Positions 53,491 to 63,950 of a DNA stretch of 64,000 nucleotides are shown here, one piece after another. Under the pieces are notes generated by a model. It did no database searches and was not told the DNA's origin. It saw only the letters and a list, made by a program, of their open reading frames with translations. The stretch covers positions 372,001 through 436,000 of the forward strand of contig NZ_CP083954.1 of the NCBI RefSeq assembly GCF_006442975.2. The letters are read 5' to 3'. The DNA is from Mesorhizobium sp. B2-1-1 (GTDB lineage: Bacteria; Pseudomonadota; Alphaproteobacteria; Rhizobiales; Rhizobiaceae). Each line of letters starts with the position of its first letter. Within the stretch, counting starts at the first letter, position 1. The translations under genes and the position numbers were made by a program.

Positions 53491-53661
53491 GAGCGTGCCC
53501 GCTTGTGTATTTCGGAAATCCTGATCCAACGCCGTCATCCCGAGGATCTGCAGGTCTTCCAATAGTGTTCGCACCATAGTCACGCTGTGCGGCGGGTCCT
53601 CGAGACAAGCCCGAGGATGACGGCCGTAAGGCCGCGATATCCGGGATCATTTTTGCATGAG

Positions 53662-53706
53662 GCATGATCTGATCCGAAAACCGGTTCCCACTTTTCGGGA
53701 TCATGC
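53662..53706. repeat. Rhizobial intergenic palindrome, copy D (overlaps the chvG stop codon)
   Basis: GCATGATC and GATCATGC arms enclose CCGAAAACCGGTTCCCACTT and TTCGGG. The right arm covers 53698-53706 and so supplies the last codon and the stop codon of chvG (53701-53703). Located in the chvG-hprK gap, it could form an RNA hairpin limiting read-through into hprK. Confidence 0.78.
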
Positions 53707-55485
53707 TTCGGCCGGCAGCGTAACCACGAAGCGGGCGCCCTTGATCTCGCCTGGCTTGGTGCCGGGGATGTTCTCGGCGGTCAGCGTGCCGCCATGGGCC
53801 TCGACGATCTGCCTGGATATCGACAGGCCAAGGCCTGAATTCTGGCCGAACGCCTCGCCGGCGGGCCGGTCGGTGTAGAAACGTTCGAAGATGCGGTCGA
53901 TGTTGTCGGCACGGATGCCGGGACCATTGTCATCGACGGTGAGGATGTTGAACTTGCCGGTGCGCGCCAGCGACAGGATGATGTGGCCGCGCTCCTCTGG
54001 CACGAAGGAGCGGGCGTTCTCGATCAGGTTGGTGATGACCTGGCCGATGCGCAGGTCGTGGCCGACGACGAAATAGCCCTTGACGCCCTGCGGCAGCTTG
54101 GCGACCCTGAGCTCGATCTCGACCGCCTTCTTGTTGCGCGTCGTTTCACGCGAGACGGCGACGAGGTCGGTGATGAACTTCTTCAGGTCCACGGTCCCCG
54201 CGTCATCCCGCGCCAGCTCGGCGTCGAGACGGGAGGCATCCGAAATGTCGGTGATGAGGCGGTCCAGCCGCCTGACGTCGTGCTGGATGATCTCCATCAG
54301 CCGGCTGCGCGAATTGTCGTTCTTGGCCAGCGGCAAGGTCTCCACCGCGCTGCGCAGCGAGGTCAGCGGGTTCTTCAATTCATGGGAAACATCGGCGGCG
54401 AAGCTCTCGATCGCCTCGATGCGCGCATAGAGCGCGTTCGTCATGTCGCGCACGGCAATCGACAGATTGCCGATCTCGTCCTGACGGTCGGAGAAATCAG
54501 GAATTTCCTCGCGGCTCTTGACGCCGCGCCGTACCCGCACGGCCGCCGCAGACAGCCGGCGCAGCGGATTGGCGATGGTGGAGGCCAGAAGCATCGACAG
54601 GATGGCGGTGACGAGCGCCGCGATGCCAAAGACGCGCAGGATCGCCTTGCGTTCGGCGGCGACGATCTTGTCGATGTCGCCGCCTTCGGTCGACAGCATC
54701 AACACGCCGAGAACGGCGCGGAAGCGCTGGATCGGCACCGCGACGGAAACGATCTGCTCGCCCTGTTCGCTGATCCGGACGATGGTCGACGGGCTGCCGG
54801 TCAGCGCCTTGACCACTTCCGGGAAGGCGGCGCCATTGCCGCCCGGCTGCTCGTGATAGACCGGCAGATCGGTGTTGCGGAAGAAGTCGAAGATGAACTT
54901 CTGGATGCGTTCGACAAGGTCGGGCTCTTCCTCGTCGACCGGGGGCAGATCGTACCGAAGGATCTGGCCGCGCGAATAGAGATGGCGCGAATCGAGCAGC
55001 AAATTGGCGTCGCGGTCGTAGATGCGGGCGCGGGTGCGGGTCGGCGAGATCAGCCGGCGCAGCACCGGGGCGACGCGTTCAGGATTGATCGGGAAATCCA
55101 GATTGTCGAGCTGGTCGGAGCCCGGTCCCAGGCTTTCGCCGGCCTGCAGCTCAAGCAGCTTTTCCGGATCGATGCTGATCGAATCGGTCTCGACCGTCGC
55201 CGAGGCAGCGATCGCGCCGGCGATGATCTCGCCCTGGGTCATGAGGCTTTCGACGCGGGCGTCGATCAGCCCGTCGCGGAAGGTGTTGAGATAGAGAATG
55301 CCGGTGACCAGGACTGCGAGGCCGGCGAGATTGAGGAAGAGGATACGCCGCGTCAGGCTGGAAAAGATGTGATGGCCGAGGAAGCGGCGCATGGGCACGG
55401 TGAGCTTCGACAGGAACGCGGGCATGATGCGCGCCGGCCGCCTTGCAACGCCCGCCGATCTGCTCCGCTGTGCTTCCACTGCCAT
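53701..55485 (-). CDS. chvG: ChvG/ExoS sensor histidine kinase
   Basis: A 594-residue inner-membrane sensor kinase of the acid/envelope-responsive ChvG-ChvI system. TM1 (ILFLNLAGLAVLVTGILYLN), a periplasmic sensing domain of about 220 residues (DRDANLLLDSRHLYSRGQIL), TM2 (GIAALVTAILSMLLASTIAN), HAMP, the H-box ESFAADVSHELKNPLTSLRS with His368, and a HATPase domain (TNLIENARSFVPEERG, DDNGPGIRADNIDRIFERFY, GLGLSISRQIVEAHGG). Its partner ChvI is encoded upstream. Length matches Sinorhizobium ExoS; AGGGAA lies upstream of the start. Its stop codon lies inside a palindromic repeat. Confidence 0.96.
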   Translation of the reverse strand: MAVEAQRSRSAGVARRPARIMPAFLSKLTVPMRRFLGHHIFSSLTRRILFLNLAGLAVLVTGILYLNTFRDGLIDARVESLMTQGEIIAGAIAASATVETDSISIDPEKLLELQAGESLGPGSDQLDNLDFPINPERVAPVLRRLISPTRTRARIYDRDANLLLDSRHLYSRGQILRYDLPPVDEEEPDLVERIQKFIFDFFRNTDLPVYHEQPGGNGAAFPEVVKALTGSPSTIVRISEQGEQIVSVAVPIQRFRAVLGVLMLSTEGGDIDKIVAAERKAILRVFGIAALVTAILSMLLASTIANPLRRLSAAAVRVRRGVKSREEIPDFSDRQDEIGNLSIAVRDMTNALYARIEAIESFAADVSHELKNPLTSLRSAVETLPLAKNDNSRSRLMEIIQHDVRRLDRLITDISDASRLDAELARDDAGTVDLKKFITDLVAVSRETTRNKKAVEIELRVAKLPQGVKGYFVVGHDLRIGQVITNLIENARSFVPEERGHIILSLARTGKFNILTVDDNGPGIRADNIDRIFERFYTDRPAGEAFGQNSGLGLSISRQIVEAHGGTLTAENIPGTKPGEIKGARFVVTLPAEA

Positions 55486-55521
55486 CGAACAGCAGTTCCC
55501 TGCTTAGTATTAGTGAGTAGC

Positions 55522-55622
55522 GGGTAGCGAATAGAGAAATGGTTGGCTGAGATCGCGGCGATGCACGGGTGGCCGCTCGCACCATTCAAAACTGACTACC
55601 GACTATTCTCTATTGCCTACCC
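55522..55622. repeat. Inverted repeat between chvI and chvG
   Basis: GGGTAGCGAATAGAGAA (55522-55538) faces TTCTCTATTGCCTACCC (55606-55622), complementary at 15 of 17 positions, with about 67 bp between. The arms are made of TAGCGAATAG-like short repeats. RNA of the chvI-chvG transcript could form a long hairpin here, lowering chvG expression relative to chvI. Confidence 0.7.
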
Positions 55623-55628
55623 GCCTAT

Positions 55629-56330
55629 TCACGCCTCGCGGAACCGGTATCCGACTCCGTAAAGGGTTTCGATCATCTCGAAGTCGTCGTCGACGGCCTT
55701 GAACTTCTTGCGCAGCCGCTTGATGTGGCTGTCGATGGTACGGTCGTCAACATAGACCTGCTCATCATAAGCCGAATCCATCAGCGCATCACGACTTTTT
55801 ACGACGCCGGGGCGCTGTGCCAGCGAATGCAGGATCAGGAATTCGGTGACGGTGAGCGTCACCGGTTCCCCCTTCCAGGTGCAGGTGTGGCGTTCCTGGT
55901 CCATGACGAGCTGGCCGCGCTCGAGCGAGCGCGCCTGCTGGCTGGGCGCTTTTGCCGCGGCCTCACGGGCGCTGGCACGACGCAACACCGCGCGCACCCG
56001 CTCGACCAGCAAACGCTGCGAGAAGGGTTTGCGGATGAAGTCGTCGGCGCCCATCTTGAGGCCGAACAGCTCGTCGATCTCGTCGTCCTTGGAGGTCAGG
56101 AAGATGACCGGCAGGTCGGATTTCTGGCGCATCCGGCGCAAGAGTTCCATGCCGTCCATGCGCGGCATCTTGATGTCGAGGATGGCGAGATTCGGCGGGC
56201 GCGCCGCCAGGCCTTCCAGCGCGGACGCACCATCCGTGTAGGTTTCGACGCGATAGCCTTCCGATTCGAGGGCGATCGACACCGAGGTCAGAATGTTGCG
56301 GTCGTCATCGACAAGCGCGATTGTTGCCAT
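55629..56330 (-). CDS. chvI: ChvI response regulator
   Basis: A 233-residue OmpR-type response regulator. Receiver domain [20 protein letters not shown] with phosphoacceptor Asp52 in [20 protein letters not shown] and Lys in [18 protein letters not shown]-binding winged helix [39 protein letters not shown]. Almost identical to Sinorhizobium ChvI where I can compare from memory. Start at 56330 is chosen because GAGGGAG lies upstream and the receiver begins there. It lies divergently from pckA across a 342-bp AT-rich region. ChvI controls envelope, exopolysaccharide and host-adaptation genes. Confidence 0.97.
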   Translation of the reverse strand: MATIALVDDDRNILTSVSIALESEGYRVETYTDGASALEGLAARPPNLAILDIKMPRMDGMELLRRMRQKSDLPVIFLTSKDDEIDELFGLKMGADDFIRKPFSQRLLVERVRAVLRRASAREAAAKAPSQQARSLERGQLVMDQERHTCTWKGEPVTLTVTEFLILHSLAQRPGVVKSRDALMDSAYDEQVYVDDRTIDSHIKRLRKKFKAVDDDFEMIETLYGVGYRFREA

Positions 56331-56672
56331 TTCAAGCGGCTCCCTCATGAGCTGTCCCTTCTTTGGTAGAGAAGGGGCTTTTGCAGGACAAATTAGGTAC
56401 AAAATGTGGCATAGGCCTTCGCCGCTGTCACGGGCGGCATGCCGGCGGCCACGATCGCACCTCGATATGGATTGGACGAACCAGCGCCGCCAATCCTTTG
56501 GGCAACCACGAAACTTTTTGCACATATAAACGATTTAAACAACTTTCAAAATATTTAAATCGATTAATGATTTGATATCATTCGGCTTTTCTGGTTCTGA
56601 CCATCTAAGCTCGCGTAGTGGGCGTGCCGGAAGGCGCCGGCAAAGATGCGGCAAATCGGAGAAGGGTCACCT
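56331..56672. promoter_or_regulatory. AT-rich divergent control region between chvI and pckA
   Basis: 342 bp without a gene. Two inverted repeats stand out: CGATTTAAA (56531-56539) with TTTAAATCG (56554-56562), a perfect 9-bp pair, and AATGAT (56566-56571) with ATCATT (56577-56582). Both lie in a patch (about 56500-56590) far richer in A/T than its surroundings, 90-140 bp before pckA. They are candidate operators for pckA control. Confidence 0.6.
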
Positions 56673-58283
<1,611 letters not shown>

Positions 58284-58310
58284 TCGCCCGCCAGGCTCAG
58301 CCATCCTCGC

Positions 58311-58343
58311 AAGGCCCGGTCCCGATCGGGCCTTTTCTTTTTT
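58311..58343 (+). terminator. Intrinsic terminator after pckA
   Basis: AAGGCCCG (58311-58318) pairs with CGGGCCTT (58327-58334), followed by TTCTTTTTTC. Clear rho-independent terminator 27 bp after the stop codon. Confidence 0.9.
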
Positions 58344-58367
58344 CGTGCGCCGCGCCATGACTGCGGC

Positions 58368-58805
58368 ATGACGAGCGACGACACAATCATCATTGCCGAC
58401 GATGCCGTGATCCATCCGGGTGATCTCCACGAGGATTTCATCCGCTCCTCCGGCCCCGGCGGGCAGAACGTCAACAAGGTGGCGACGGCGGTGCAGCTGC
58501 GCTTCGATGCACGCAACGCACCCGGCCTGTCGGAGCGCGTGCGCGAACGCACGATCAGGCTTGCCGGCCAGCGCGCCACCAAGGACGGCGTCATCGTCAT
58601 CGAAGCCGGACGCTTCCGCACGCAGGAGCAGAACCGGGCGGATGCACGGGCGCGGCTGACGGCGCTGGTCGCCAAGGCGGCCGAGCCGCCACCGCCGCCG
58701 CGCAAGAAGACGAGACCGTCGAAAGGCGCGGTCGAACGGCGGCTGAAGAGCAAGGCCGGACGCGGCACCATCAAGAAACTGCGCGGCCGGGTAGAGAACG
58801 ATTAA
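58368..58805 (+). CDS. arfB: ArfB-type peptidyl-tRNA hydrolase (ribosome rescue)
   Basis: A 145-residue codon-independent release factor that frees stalled ribosomes. The catalytic GGQ is at residues 31-33 (SSGPGGQNVNKVATAVQLRF), followed by RIRLAGQRATKDGV-like strands, and the basic C-terminal tail (KGAVERRLKSKAGRGTIKKL) that enters the empty mRNA channel. No clear ribosome binding site, and a tight start after the pckA terminator. Confidence 0.93.
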   Translation: MTSDDTIIIADDAVIHPGDLHEDFIRSSGPGGQNVNKVATAVQLRFDARNAPGLSERVRERTIRLAGQRATKDGVIVIEAGRFRTQEQNRADARARLTALVAKAAEPPPPPRKKTRPSKGAVERRLKSKAGRGTIKKLRGRVEND

Positions 58806-58894
58806 GCAACACACCAATCGCGCGCGTGAACCCGCTTTCAATTTCGCTTTGCAGATGCAAGGTTTACTCATTGCCACAGCAAGGAGACCTGGAG

Positions 58895-59368
58895 ATGGGT
58901 ATGTTCGATTTCGTCAAGAGCGTCGGCAAAAAGCTCGGCATAGGCGGTGACGAGGAAGCGGCACCCAGCGCCGATACGCTCAAGAAAGAACTCGATTCGC
59001 ACAAGCTCGGTACCGACGGCGTGCAGGTCGTCGTCCAGGGCGACACGGCGGTGCTGAAGGGCGTGGTCAAGGACCAGTCGGTTTTCGAAAAGGCGGTCAT
59101 CGCCGTCGGCAACACGCTAGGCGTCTCCAAGGTGCAGGCGGACGAGTTGCAGGTCGCGCCGGCCTCCGGTTCGGCGGCGGCCGCGGCCAAGGAGCCGACT
59201 TTCTACACCGTCCAGAAGGGCGACAATCTCTGGAAGATCGCCGAGAAAAGCTATGGCAAGGGCAAGGGCGCCAAGAACACGGTCATCTTCGAGGCCAACA
59301 AGCCGATGCTGACCCATCCCGACAAGATCTATCCGGGGCAGGTCCTGCGCATTCCAGACCTCACCTGA
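58895..59368 (+). CDS. lysM: BON-LysM domain protein (LysM/Kbp-like)
   Basis: A 157-residue protein: short N-terminal segment MGMFDFVKSVGKKLGIGGDE, a BON domain (residues about 30-85: GVQVVVQGDTAVLKGVVKDQ), an Ala-rich linker, and a C-terminal LysM domain (FYTVQKGDNLWKIAEKSYGK to DKIYPGQVLRIPDL). This is the layout of the Escherichia coli potassium-binding protein Kbp (YgaU). It lacks an obvious signal peptide. AAGGAG at 58881 fixes the start at 58895. Probably monocistronic with its own terminator. Confidence 0.93.
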   Translation: MGMFDFVKSVGKKLGIGGDEEAAPSADTLKKELDSHKLGTDGVQVVVQGDTAVLKGVVKDQSVFEKAVIAVGNTLGVSKVQADELQVAPASGSAAAAAKEPTFYTVQKGDNLWKIAEKSYGKGKGAKNTVIFEANKPMLTHPDKIYPGQVLRIPDLT

Positions 59369-59393
59369 TCAAGGGAGACGCGAATTTTTCGGG

Positions 59394-59425
59394 AACGGCG
59401 GCTTTCGGGTCGCCGTTTTCATTTT
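59394..59425 (+). terminator. Intrinsic terminator after the BON-LysM gene
   Basis: AACGGCG (59394-59400) pairs with CGCCGTT (59411-59417), followed by TTTCATTTTC. It lies 25 bp past the stop codon. Confidence 0.82.
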
Positions 59426-59471
59426 CAGATGGCATGCTCGAACCGACGAAACGGAGCTAGCGACCGACCTC

Positions 59472-60089
59472 ATGCTCGTTCTGCCCAAGGGCGTCCGCCA
59501 CATGCCGGCCTATCTGTCCCGCGACGTGCAGGAGGCGCTGGTGGAGGATGTGAGAGGCATCGTCCAGCAGGCGCCGCTATTCGTGCCGGCCATGCCGCGC
59601 ACCGGCAAGGAAATGAGCGTGCGCATGACCAATTGCGGCCCGCTCGGCTGGGTCACCGACAAGGAACGCGGCTATCGCTACCAGCCGACGCACCCCGTGA
59701 CAGGGACGCCGTGGCCGCCGATCCCGGATGTGCTGATGCGGTTGTGGCGAGAGGTCTCGGCCTACCCGCATCCGCCGCAGGCATGCCTGGTCAATTTCTA
59801 CGCGCCGGATGCGAAGATGGGTCTGCATCAGGACCGCGACGAGGAGGATTTCTCAGCACCCGTCGTCTCGGTCTCGCTGGGCGACGACTGCCTGTTCAGG
59901 GTCGGCCAGACGACGCGCGAGGGGGCGACCCGGTCGTTCCGGCTGAAGAGCGGCGACGTCGTCGTGCTCGGCGGCGAAGGACGCCTCTGCTTTCACGGCG
60001 TCGACCGCATCTACCCCTCGACCTCGGCGCTGCTGAAAAATGGCGGCAGGATCAATCTGACGCTGCGGCGGGTGACGAGGGGTCAGTGA
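59472..60089 (+). CDS. alkB: AlkB-family alpha-ketoglutarate-dependent DNA-repair dioxygenase
   Basis: A 205-residue Fe(II)/2-oxoglutarate dioxygenase that removes methyl adducts such as 1-methyladenine from DNA or RNA. ACLVNFYAPDAKMGLHQDRD with the metal ligands H-x-D, a distal His in LCFHGVDRIYP, and the 2-oxoglutarate-binding R-x-N-L-T-L-R near the end are all present. Its stop codon overlaps by 7 bp the 3' end of the convergent membrane-protein gene. Confidence 0.95.
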   Translation: MLVLPKGVRHMPAYLSRDVQEALVEDVRGIVQQAPLFVPAMPRTGKEMSVRMTNCGPLGWVTDKERGYRYQPTHPVTGTPWPPIPDVLMRLWREVSAYPHPPQACLVNFYAPDAKMGLHQDRDEEDFSAPVVSVSLGDDCLFRVGQTTREGATRSFRLKSGDVVVLGGEGRLCFHGVDRIYPSTSALLKNGGRINLTLRRVTRGQ

Positions 60090-61675
60090 GCACTGCTGCG
60101 CCGCGCATAGACCTCGATGTAGTCTCCTAGCGCGATCTCTTCGTAATTGCTCATCAAGGCCTGGAAGTCAGCGTTCTGACGCATCCAGGTAGTCCATATT
60201 GGAGGATAATTCGCCGCCAACGACAACACGGATTTCTTCTTGTCCAAGCGATCGACAAGGATGATGTCCGGCTTGTTGTCGCGGATCAAGGAGTTGACAT
60301 AAAGCGTATAGTTGTCGAGGTCGTGCCGCGCTATTCGTTCGTCTTCGCCGTGATAGTTGCCTTTCATCAAACCCCAAAGCGCATGGGCGCCAACCCAATC
60401 ATGAGCGTAGGCTGAAAGCCAACGGCCATTGACCATCCTCGCCAGCGGATTCCCGACGGAAAGATCCGAACTGACCTGAACAATGGACGGCGAGGAGTAT
60501 CGGGCCTTGATTGCATCGACCAGGCTCTTTTCCGGCATCTGGTAAAACTGGTGGTGCGTTACCGTGAGAGCGACAACCACGGCAAAGGCGGCGCTAGAAT
60601 GAAGTCTCGCATTGGCGCGCTCCGAGGCCGCTTCTTCTCCTGAAAGCGCGAGCACTTTTTGCCGTCGCGATGCAACAGCCAACAGCATCGCGACCAGCAA
60701 CGCAAGCTGATACGGATACTGGTGATTGGGCCAATATTTGCCAAGATATGCCATTGAGACAAAGAAGCCTGCGCCACTTGTTACCGCAATTGCCACATCA
60801 CTTCGCCAAGCAGATTTCCGCATCTGGAAGGCTATAAAAACGACGAACACCGCAAAGGTCGGCAGCGCCAACAGAATATTTATGTTGGCCCGCAGACTGA
60901 CATAGTAGCGCATCAGCAAAGGCAAGAATGTATCAAGAAATTCTGGGAACCATATTCGCACGCTGGCGAGATACCCCGTGCAGATCGCGCCTATGACGAT
61001 ATTCTCAACAGTCAGGCAGGCCAGAAGCGACCGCCTTCGCCAGGCGATGACAAGATAAGGCAGTGCGATGCCAAGTGCCCAGTGGGGCTTAACGAGCAGC
61101 AACACGCTTGCCGCCAGCCCAACGGTGAATGCAAGTGCAACTGGTATATGCTGGCCTGGACTATCGTTGGAACGCCACATCATCAGGAACAGCATCGGCA
61201 TGAACAGCATCATACCGATATGCTCGCGTTGTCCGAAAATATTCCCTGGCATGATCAGAAGCAGAACCGCGAGCATGGGATAGACCCACTGGGTTCTGAG
61301 ATCGACAAAGATCCTGCCTTTCTCGATCACAAGGGCCGACAACAAAATCGAAACGACGAAGATAAGATAGATGAAATATTCGATCGCCAATTCCGGCGAA
61401 ATTCCCAACCTATGGGACAACCACACTGGTCCGATATACAGAGCGACCGAAAAAGGCGGGTTGGTTTCTAAAATGTCGACATAGAGTTTCTGACCAGAAA
61501 AAATCTTCTCGCAGATAATGATTATCCAACTCACATCGGTGTTGTCACCCGCTGTCCAAGGCATGAAAAAGGAGATCACGACGACCAGTCCAACGAGCGA
61601 GAATTGCCGCAGACTGCCGATACGGTACTGGGATGCGACCATCGCATCGAACGTTCTTGCGCCCGACAAGCTCAT
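60083..61675 (-). CDS. Polytopic membrane protein, possible GT-C-type glycosyltransferase
   Basis: A 530-residue inner-membrane protein with roughly ten hydrophobic helices and a soluble C-terminal domain of about 150 residues (GRWLSAYAHDWVGAHALWGL, KPDIILVDRLDKKKSVLSLA). The first periplasmic loop KLYVDILETNPPFSVALYIG resembles the D-x-x-E-x-N-P-P loop of GT-C mannosyl/arabinosyl-transferases, and GNIFGQREHIGMMLFMPMLF is conserved-looking. Lipid-linked sugar transfer to a surface glycan is the best guess, but I do not recognise the exact family. Its base composition is visibly more A/T-rich than its neighbours, hinting at acquisition. Confidence 0.6.
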   Translation of the reverse strand: MSLSGARTFDAMVASQYRIGSLRQFSLVGLVVVISFFMPWTAGDNTDVSWIIIICEKIFSGQKLYVDILETNPPFSVALYIGPVWLSHRLGISPELAIEYFIYLIFVVSILLSALVIEKGRIFVDLRTQWVYPMLAVLLLIMPGNIFGQREHIGMMLFMPMLFLMMWRSNDSPGQHIPVALAFTVGLAASVLLLVKPHWALGIALPYLVIAWRRRSLLACLTVENIVIGAICTGYLASVRIWFPEFLDTFLPLLMRYYVSLRANINILLALPTFAVFVVFIAFQMRKSAWRSDVAIAVTSGAGFFVSMAYLGKYWPNHQYPYQLALLVAMLLAVASRRQKVLALSGEEAASERANARLHSSAAFAVVVALTVTHHQFYQMPEKSLVDAIKARYSSPSIVQVSSDLSVGNPLARMVNGRWLSAYAHDWVGAHALWGLMKGNYHGEDERIARHDLDNYTLYVNSLIRDNKPDIILVDRLDKKKSVLSLAANYPPIWTTWMRQNADFQALMSNYEEIALGDYIEVYARRSSAH

Positions 61676-61818
61676 ATGATTGCCTCTAAAAGGACGAGCC
61701 TCCGCAAAAGATTAAAGGTCATGATCGAAACTGGGACAGAGGCATAGCTGCTTGCGATCCCATTAAGATTGCATCGGAAACTAGCTCGGATAGCCTAAAG
61801 TGCCGTTAATCGCGCCAG

Positions 61819-62778
61819 CTAAAGCTTGCGCAGCGCCACTTCCTCGACGAGGTGGTCGGCGCCTTTGCGTAGGATCAAGTCGGCGCGGGCGCGTGTCGGC
61901 AGGATGTTTTCGCGCAGGTTCTTCAGGTTGATGTTGGTCCACAGGCCTTCGGCAATCGCCCGTGCCGAATCCTCCGACAGTTGCGAATAGCGATGGAAGA
62001 ACGATTCCGGATTGCGGAAAGCGGTCTCGCGCAGCCGCATGAAGCGGGAAATGTACCATTCGTGGATCAGCTTCTCGTCGGCATCGATGTAGATGGCGAA
62101 GTCGAAGAAGTCGGACAGGAAAGGCACGATCTTGCCGTCCTGCGGCAGCTTGCCCGGCTGCAGCACATTGATGCCCTCGAAGATCAGGATGTCGGGCCGG
62201 TCGATGGTGACGAACTCGCCGGGGATGACGTCATAGGTGAGGTGCGAATAGACCGGCGCGCGGATATCCGGCAGCGCCGACTTGATGCCCGAGAGGAAGC
62301 GCAGCAGCGCGCCGACGTCGTAGCTGTCGGGAAAGCCCTTGCGCTCCATCAGGTTTTCGCGGCGCAGCACCTCGTTGGGCAACAGGAAACCGTCGGTGGT
62401 GATGAGATCGACCTTGGGGCTGGACGGCCAGCGCGCGAGCAGCTCCTTCAGCACGCGCGCCGTGGTCGATTTGCCGACCGCGACCGAACCGGCGATGCCG
62501 ATGATGAAGGGCGTCTTGACCACGTCCGAGGCGTTGAAGAAAGCCTGGCGCTGCCGGAACAGCAGTTGGCTGGCCTCGACATGCGCCGACAGAAGCCGCG
62601 ACAGCGACAGATAGATGCGCTTGACCTCTTCGAGATCGATTGGATCGTTCAGCGACCGCAGGCGGCGGAATTCATCCTCGCTCAGCGTCAGCGGCGTGTC
62701 GGCGCGGAATTGCGACCATTGCTCGGCCGAGAAGAAACGAAAAGGGGAATATTTCTCGGTCGGTGCGAGCTGATCCAT
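61819..62778 (-). CDS. coaA: Pantothenate kinase (type I)
   Basis: Phosphorylates pantothenate, the first and controlled step of coenzyme A synthesis. The 319-residue P-loop kinase has [76 protein letters not shown] and [14 protein letters not shown], all signatures of prokaryotic type I PanK. Last gene of the his-region transcript, 23 bp after hisE. Confidence 0.97.
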   Translation of the reverse strand: MDQLAPTEKYSPFRFFSAEQWSQFRADTPLTLSEDEFRRLRSLNDPIDLEEVKRIYLSLSRLLSAHVEASQLLFRQRQAFFNASDVVKTPFIIGIAGSVAVGKSTTARVLKELLARWPSSPKVDLITTDGFLLPNEVLRRENLMERKGFPDSYDVGALLRFLSGIKSALPDIRAPVYSHLTYDVIPGEFVTIDRPDILIFEGINVLQPGKLPQDGKIVPFLSDFFDFAIYIDADEKLIHEWYISRFMRLRETAFRNPESFFHRYSQLSEDSARAIAEGLWTNINLKNLRENILPTRARADLILRKGADHLVEEVALRKL

Positions 62779-62801
62779 CGAGATTCCTGCCCTCCTCGCG
62801 G

Positions 62802-63125
62802 TCAGCGCTTGGACCGTGACGCCTTCTCGGCGATACCCGAACGCCCGGTGCGGCTTTCGAGCTCCCTAAGCACGTCGTCCAACGGCACACCCGAAATGCC
62901 GAGAACGACGAGCCAATGATATATAAGATCGGCACTTTCCGAAACGAGCGCCTGTTTGTCGCCCTTGATGGCGGCAATCACCGTCTCGACCGCCTCTTCG
63001 CCGAGCTTCTGCGCCGCCTTCTCGATGCCGCGCGCGTAAAGCTTGGCGGTCCACGAGTCCGGATCGCCGGAATGGGCGCGTTCGCTGATGATTGTCTCCA
63101 GGTCGGAGAGTGAAAACTCAGTCAT
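62802..63125 (-). CDS. hisE: Phosphoribosyl-ATP pyrophosphatase
   Basis: Second step of histidine synthesis, hydrolysing phosphoribosyl-ATP to phosphoribosyl-AMP. The 107-residue all-alpha MazG-like enzyme has [40 protein letters not shown] with the metal-binding E-E-x-x-E, and [20 protein letters not shown]. Separate from hisI, as usual in alphaproteobacteria. 33 bp after hisF. Confidence 0.97.
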   Translation of the reverse strand: MTEFSLSDLETIISERAHSGDPDSWTAKLYARGIEKAAQKLGEEAVETVIAAIKGDKQALVSESADLIYHWLVVLGISGVPLDDVLRELESRTGRSGIAEKASRSKR

Positions 63126-63158
63126 GGCGCCTTGGCCCTGTTTCTTAGCCGCAAGCCT

Positions 63159-63950
63159 CTAGGGCCGATCGCCCGAGGAGTCCAGCCGCATCGGCAGGCC
63201 GGCTTGCGCCATATGGGCCTTGGCCTCGGCGATCGTATAGGTACCGAAATGGAAGATGGAGGCCGCCAGCACGGCACCTGCATGACCGTCGCGAATGCCT
63301 TCGACCATATGGTCGAGCGTGCCGACACCGCCCGAAGCGATCACCGGGGCGCGCACCGCGTCCGATACCGCGCGGGTCAGCGCGATGTCGTAACCGGCCT
63401 TGGTGCCGTCGCGATCCATTGAAGTCAACAGGATCTCGCCGGCACCGCGATCGACCATTTTGTGGGCGAATTCGACCGCATCCATGCCGGTTTTTTCCCG
63501 TCCGCCGTGGGTGAAGATCTCCCAGCGGTCGGCCTCGCCGGCGCCCGACACTTTCTTGGCGTCGATGGCGACGACGATACACTGGTTGCCGAACTTGTCG
63601 GCGGCCTCGGCGACGAAATCCGGGTTCTTCACCGCCGCCGTGTTGATCGACACCTTGTCGGCGCCGGCCAGGAGCAATTTCCTGATATCGGCAACCTGGC
63701 GCACCCCGCCGCCGACGGTGAGCGGCATGAAGCATTGCTCGGCCGTGCGGGCGACGACATCGAAGATGGTCTCGCGATTGTCCGATGACGCGGTGATGTC
63801 GAGGAAGCAAAGCTCGTCGGCGCCAGCCGCGTCATAGGCCTTGGCGGCCTCGACCGGGTCGCCGGCATCGACGAGATCGACGAAGTTGACCCCCTTGACG
63901 ACGCGGCCGCCCTTAACGTCGAGACAGGGGATGACGCGGGCTTTCAGCAT
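63159..63950 (-). CDS. hisF: Imidazole glycerol phosphate synthase cyclase subunit
   Basis: With HisH makes imidazole glycerol phosphate and AICAR. The 263-residue TIM barrel has catalytic Asp in [20 protein letters not shown] and Asp in [13 protein letters not shown], plus [20 protein letters not shown] and [18 protein letters not shown] for the phosphates. The start codon shares one base with the stop codon of the upstream gene. Confidence 0.97.
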   Translation of the reverse strand: MLKARVIPCLDVKGGRVVKGVNFVDLVDAGDPVEAAKAYDAAGADELCFLDITASSDNRETIFDVVARTAEQCFMPLTVGGGVRQVADIRKLLLAGADKVSINTAAVKNPDFVAEAADKFGNQCIVVAIDAKKVSGAGEADRWEIFTHGGREKTGMDAVEFAHKMVDRGAGEILLTSMDRDGTKAGYDIALTRAVSDAVRAPVIASGGVGTLDHMVEGIRDGHAGAVLAASIFHFGTYTIAEAKAHMAQAGLPMRLDSSGDRP

